9,313 bases of DNA from contig CACZIP010000056.1 in the NCBI GenBank assembly GCA_902781245.1, positions 1 through 9,313 on the forward strand, read 5' to 3'. A model generated the notes under the pieces. It had not been told where the DNA came from. It was given only the letters and a program-made list of their open reading frames with translations, and did not search any database. Position numbers and translations under genes: made by a program. The stretch comes from an uncultured Coriobacteriaceae bacterium. GTDB taxonomy: Bacteria; Actinomycetota; Coriobacteriia; Coriobacteriales; Eggerthellaceae. Position 1 is the first letter of the stretch. Each line of letters opens with the position of its first letter. Below, piece after piece: positions 5,972-9,313 of the stretch.

Positions 5972-8284
5972 TTATCCGCGACGCACAAGATAGCATTTGT
6001 GAATCTTGGGCGTGCGGGCGAAATCCTCTGGAATCGTCTCGGGAGAGATATCCTCGATTTCGACACCGTATTTCTCGAGCTCGTCGACAAACGGCTTGAA
6101 GCTGCGCAAATTGCACGAGAAAACGGCTTCGCCTTCTTCGGAAAGCAAGCGCGACACACCGATCAAAAGCTCGACATGATCGCGTTGGACGTCCCACGTG
6201 CGCTTCCCCATCGCCTTCGAATTCGAGAACGTGGGCGGGTCGACGAATATCAAATCGTAGCGCTTGCCGCTGCGACGCGCATCGGTAATCCAGCGCATGA
6301 CATCCGCGCGCTCGAAAACATGGTCGGCACCCTTGAAACCATTTGCCATCATGTTGCGTTTCGCCCAATCCAGATAGGTCTGCGACAGATCGACCGTCGT
6401 CGTCGAAGCCGCACCACCTCCCGCAGCGTACACCGAAGCTGTACCGGTATAGGCGAACAGATTCAAGAACCGTGCACCATCAGCTTTCCGCTCGATAAGC
6501 TTGCGCGTGGCACGATGGTCGAGGAACAACCCTGTATCAAGACGCCCTGCGAGGTCGACTTCGAATTGGTAGCCGTTCTCCTCGATAGTCGTCGAATAGG
6601 CGCGATGGCCCGCATTGCGGTACTGGCTGCCGCCCTTGTCGCGGATACGCGTCTTCGAGAACACATGATCGGGACGGACGCTGCACACGATCGGCGCGAT
6701 GGCGAGCGCGTCGTTGAAACGATGACGAGCTTTCACGGGATCGACCGAAGCGGGTGGAGCGTATTCCGCGATGTGCAGATACGTGTTGCCCCGCGCGTCA
6801 CCCGCCCCCGTGTACACGTCTATCGCAACCGCATAATCGGGAAGGTCCGAATCGTACACGCGATAGCAGGTCACACCCTCGCGGGCGGCCCACTTGCGGC
6901 GCTCCTTGAACACTTTGCGCAGTCGAGCAGCAAACTGCTCGGACGCTTGCTCGAATACTTCGACCTTATGCGGTGCGCCACCAGCTGAATCGGGAATCTC
7001 GATGACATTGCCCCCAGCCGGACGCACGTCGAACACCTCGATGGGCGTTTCGATTCGTCCCCGTCCGATCTTGACGCACTCGGACGGTTGGGAACCAAAC
7101 CGCGCCGACACATCTTGCGCGTCGGCGACGACGAATCGCGAACCGTTCGCCGCAGCAGAACACGCAGCCACGAACGTCGATTCGTCAGCTTGAACGTATG
7201 CCGGCGAATCAGCGCGTGATTGCGCATCGAGATTGCCGGCGACAATGCATAGGGACTCTTTTCCTGCAAACTCGCTCGAAACGGGATTGCGCTTGGCAAC
7301 GCGCGAAACGCGCTTCACCAAATCACGCATGTTCGACGCGTCCCCGAGCTCGATGCTCACAGCTTGGCGCAAACCTGCGCGGCGCACATGGTCACGTGCA
7401 CGCGTGATCATCGGCGAAGACGTCGACGCCCCGGCGAATCGCACGTGGTCGAGGTCAGGAGGCGCCGACTGCGGAGCGTCAAGTGCAGCCGGCCCTGCCA
7501 TCTTGGCAAGACCAGACTCGAACCGGTCGCGCGCTTCGGCAACCAGCTCGTCCCACATCGACCCATCGAAATGAGCCCACCCTGTGAAACCCCATTTTGC
7601 GCGATTAAGACCTGGCGCCAAATCGCAGGCAATCGATGCCGCTTCGACAAGCACTATACCGTCACGGCAGACTGGATCGACGAACGCCGCTCCAGATTTG
7701 GAAAGCTCTCCCCACTCGCCGATGGCGAGCATACCTGCCGCCAACGAACACGCCAGAGCGGCGTCTTCCTTGTCGTCAGGGGAAAGATACGTGCGGTGGT
7801 TGAGCGCTTCGCCGGAAAAATCAAGCGATATCGTCGCACGGCGGTCGCGGATGCGCACATCCACCGACGCACGCGGCGACAACGTGTCGACATCGGGACG
7901 TTCGAGGCGAACCGCACGCAGGCGATCTGCAATCGCATCCTTAACCTTGAGCGCCGTGAAACGCGTGTTCCGCAACTCGTCGTTGGTCCCGTGCGCACGA
8001 ACCGCCATAGTCGCGTCGCCCGCGAGCACGTCCTCCCACGGAAGGTCGTACGCGCCCGCATACAGCAAATCGGCATCGCCAGCATTGACGCGGCCGATGA
8101 CAAGCATGATGCGCGACGCAAGACGCGACCATAGGCAAGCGCGCAGAGCCTCTCGCTCCTCGCAGAAAAACGCGGCGCCCCCTCCGAGGGGACGCACGCG
8201 CTCGATTCCAAATGATTTCAACTCAGCAGCAAGCGGCTGCTCCAAGCCAGCGAGGCAACTCGCGAAAAACTCCAGCTCGGCCAA
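5972..8284 (-). CDS. rlmKL: Fused 23S rRNA methyltransferase RlmKL with a degenerate RlmL active site
   Basis: 770 residues (E. coli RlmKL is about 700). The order matches the bifunctional enzyme: THUMP domain (about 40-155; LWSRLASRIML and NTRFTALKVKDAI well conserved), RlmL-type domain (about 160-440) and RlmK-type domain (about 445-770). RlmK is intact: NLFAYTGTASVYA (608-620), TTTVDLSQTYLDWA (628-641) and FVDPPTFSNSK (680-690). It methylates N7 of G2069 (E. coli numbering). RlmL, which should methylate N2 of G2445, is eroded: DPMCGSGT has become DPVCRDGI (203-210) and NPPYGER has become NLDAQSR (351-357), although DLAPGLNRAKWGFTGW (221-236) is kept. Translation starts at TTG directly after the sigma stop, with GGAGG 5 nt upstream, so the two genes are translationally coupled. 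Confidence 0.92.
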   Translation of the reverse strand: MAELEFFASCLAGLEQPLAAELKSFGIERVRPLGGGAAFFCEEREALRACLWSRLASRIMLVIGRVNAGDADLLYAGAYDLPWEDVLAGDATMAVRAHGTNDELRNTRFTALKVKDAIADRLRAVRLERPDVDTLSPRASVDVRIRDRRATISLDFSGEALNHRTYLSPDDKEDAALACSLAAGMLAIGEWGELSKSGAAFVDPVCRDGIVLVEAASIACDLAPGLNRAKWGFTGWAHFDGSMWDELVAEARDRFESGLAKMAGPAALDAPQSAPPDLDHVRFAGASTSSPMITRARDHVRRAGLRQAVSIELGDASNMRDLVKRVSRVAKRNPVSSEFAGKESLCIVAGNLDAQSRADSPAYVQADESTFVAACSAAANGSRFVVADAQDVSARFGSQPSECVKIGRGRIETPIEVFDVRPAGGNVIEIPDSAGGAPHKVEVFEQASEQFAARLRKVFKERRKWAAREGVTCYRVYDSDLPDYAVAIDVYTGAGDARGNTYLHIAEYAPPASVDPVKARHRFNDALAIAPIVCSVRPDHVFSKTRIRDKGGSQYRNAGHRAYSTTIEENGYQFEVDLAGRLDTGLFLDHRATRKLIERKADGARFLNLFAYTGTASVYAAGGGAASTTTVDLSQTYLDWAKRNMMANGFKGADHVFERADVMRWITDARRSGKRYDLIFVDPPTFSNSKAMGKRTWDVQRDHVELLIGVSRLLSEEGEAVFSCNLRSFKPFVDELEKYGVEIEDISPETIPEDFARTPKIHKCYLVRRG

Positions 8285-9139
8285 CTAGTCCTCCAGATAA
8301 TCCTTCAGCTTCGACGAGCGGGACGGATGGCGCAGCTTCGCAAGCGTCTTCGACTCGATTTGGCGGATGCGCTCGCGCGTGACGCCGAACTCGCGCCCGA
8401 CTTCCTCAAGCGTGCGCGGATGACCGTCTTCGAGGCCGAAACGCAGGCTGATGACCTTGCGCTCGCGCTCTGCGAGACCGTCGAGCACCTTGGTGAGCTG
8501 CTCCTGCAGCATCGAGAAGCTGGCGGCATCGGGCGGCACCACGGCTGCATCGTCCTCGATGAAGTCGCCAAGCTGGGAATCCTCTTCCTCGCCAATGGGC
8601 GTTTCGAGCGACACCGGCTCCTGCGAGATCTTCTGAATCTCGCGGACGCGTTCGGCGGAAAGGCCCATCTGCTCGCCGATTTCCTCGGGGGTAGGTTCGC
8701 GACCGAGCTCTTGCAGCAGCTGGCGCTGGATGCGCACGAGCTTGTTGATGGTCTCGACCATGTGCACTGGAATGCGAATCGTACGAGCCTGGTCGGCGAT
8801 GGCACGCGTGATGGCCTGGCGAATCCACCAAGTTGCGTACGTCGAGAACTTGTAGCCCTTCTTGTAGTCGAATTTCTCTACTGCGCGAATAAGGCCCAGG
8901 TTGCCTTCTTGGATGAGATCGAGGAACAGCATGCCACGGCCGACGTAGCGTTTGGCGATGGACACGACCAAACGCAGGTTGGCTTCGATGAGCTGCTGTT
9001 TCGCATCGAGACCAACTTGCTCGATACGGCTGAGACGACGCATTTCGCGACGGGGTAACTCGATGCCCTCGTCCTCTGCGCGCTCGATCTCCTCGGTAGC
9101 CGCAACACCGGCCTCGATCTTCATCGCGAGGTCGATCTC
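8285..9139 (-). CDS. rpoD: Primary RNA polymerase sigma factor RpoD/SigA, C-terminal part (5' end replaced)
   Basis: The sigma-type sequence runs from EIDLAMKIEAG (end of region 1.2) to the C-terminus SSKLKDYLED. Region 2 is complete (LIEANLRLVVSIAKRYVGRG, DLIQEGNLGLIRAVEKFDY, KFSTYATWWIRQAITRAI), then region 3 (RIPVHMVETINKL to ISQEPVSLETPIG, EEEDSQLGDFIEDD) and region 4 (LAERERKVISLRFGL, then EFGVTRERIRQIESKTLAKLR, the helix-turn-helix for the -35 element). This is the vegetative sigma that directs polymerase to housekeeping promoters. Region 1.1 and most of region 1.2 are missing: upstream of 9139 the frame stays open but encodes an ABC ATPase, and no native start is present. The nearest in-frame ATG, at 9181, lies in the ABC part and is not credible. 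The stop abuts the rlmKL start. Confidence 0.93.
   Translation of the reverse strand, partial: EIDLAMKIEAGVAATEEIERAEDEGIELPRREMRRLSRIEQVGLDAKQQLIEANLRLVVSIAKRYVGRGMLFLDLIQEGNLGLIRAVEKFDYKKGYKFSTYATWWIRQAITRAIADQARTIRIPVHMVETINKLVRIQRQLLQELGREPTPEEIGEQMGLSAERVREIQKISQEPVSLETPIGEEEDSQLGDFIEDDAAVVPPDAASFSMLQEQLTKVLDGLAERERKVISLRFGLEDGHPRTLEEVGREFGVTRERIRQIESKTLAKLRHPSRSSKLKDYLED
8290..8294 (-). promoter_or_regulatory. Ribosome binding site of rlmKL inside the sigma gene
   Basis: GGAGG on the minus strand lies within the last sense codons of the sigma factor (the Leu-Glu-Asp end) and 5 nt before the TTG at 8284. It fixes the unusual TTG start and points to coupling with the upstream gene. Confidence 0.75.
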
Positions 9140-9313
9140 ATGCATGGACATCACGACCGTGATCCCCTGCTCCCGGGACATCCGGTAAAGGATATCGAGC
9201 AGCTCCAGCTTGTGGCGGATGTCCAGATAGGAGGTCGGCTCATCGAGGAGGATGATCTCCGGCTCCTGGCAGATGGCGCGGGCCAGGAGGATCCGCTGGC
9301 GCTCGCCGTCGCT
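9113..9313 (-). CDS. ABC transporter ATP-binding protein, C-terminal-half fragment (cut by window edge)
   Basis: The minus-strand frame from the window edge reads SDGERQRILLARAI (ABC signature), then ICQEPEIILLDEPTSYLD (Walker B, catalytic Glu and D-loop), DIRHKLELLDILYRM and VVMSMHEIDLAMKI (H-loop His). This order and the DIRHKLELL segment are typical of the ATPases of iron/siderophore/cobalamin (FecE/FhuC-type) importers. Walker A and the N-terminus lie beyond the window. The fragment merges in frame into the sigma factor over EIDLAMKIE (9113-9139) with no stop or start between, and its own C-terminus is absent. Three of six Arg codons here are CGG, whereas the first six Arg codons of the sigma part are all CGC or CGT, hinting at a different source. 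Confidence 0.8.

Noticed and set aside
5963..6988. A 341-codon plus-strand open frame opposite rlmKL
   Set aside because: It is antisense to a well-conserved methyltransferase, has no recognisable domain and a composition dominated by Arg/Ala/Ile, as expected from mirrored GC-rich codons.
8327..9058. A 243-codon plus-strand open frame opposite the sigma factor
   Set aside because: It is an antisense shadow of one of the most conserved bacterial proteins; no ribosome site or domain supports it.
9140..9181. ATG at 9181 as the true start of the sigma factor
   Set aside because: The residues from there to 9140 belong to the ABC ATPase (SREQGITVVMSMH); genuine sigma factors have region 1.2 at this place.

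Overview
The window reads as chromosomal housekeeping DNA from a moderately high-GC bacterium, most likely a gut-type member of the Coriobacteriia (Eggerthellales-like actinobacteria). The grounds are the primary sigma factor C-terminus (HPSRSSKLKDYLED ending), the strong GC3 bias that leaves long antisense open frames, at least one start that looks leaderless, and an aldo/keto reductase with a two-cluster ferredoxin tail, common in anaerobes. This placement is inference from recognised family features; no search was run.

Layout from left to right: an aldo/keto reductase with two [4Fe-4S] motifs (minus); a divergent gene for a three-helix membrane protein with a YdcF/DUF218 domain (plus), closed by a bidirectional terminator; a YegS/BmrU-type diacylglycerol/lipid kinase (minus); a 100-bp imperfect inverted repeat; a short NOL1/NOP2/Sun-type RNA m5C methyltransferase (plus); a type II membrane protein with an Arg/Ser cytoplasmic tail, a Ser/Thr/Ala linker and an outer C39-like domain (plus); tRNA-Ile2 (CAU) with its own terminator (minus); a fused RlmKL 23S rRNA methyltransferase (minus); and the C-terminal part of the primary sigma factor RpoD/SigA (minus). 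The sigma gene and rlmKL form a tight unit: the sigma stop directly abuts the TTG start of rlmKL.

The theme is translation and envelope housekeeping: two rRNA/tRNA modification enzymes, a tRNA, the main sigma factor, a lipid kinase and two envelope proteins. I see no phage, CRISPR, toxin-antitoxin or defence genes, and no transposase.

Three points deserve attention. First, at the right end the sigma reading frame changes in frame, within a shared 27-bp stretch, into the C-terminal half of a siderophore/iron-type ABC transporter ATPase; this looks like a chimeric junction, probably an assembly artefact. Second, the RlmL half of RlmKL has lost its SAM-binding and NPPY catalytic motifs while THUMP and RlmK stay intact. 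Third, a small family of CTGTCCCC/GGGACTGTC-cored intergenic repeats, some able to form hairpins, recurs between genes.
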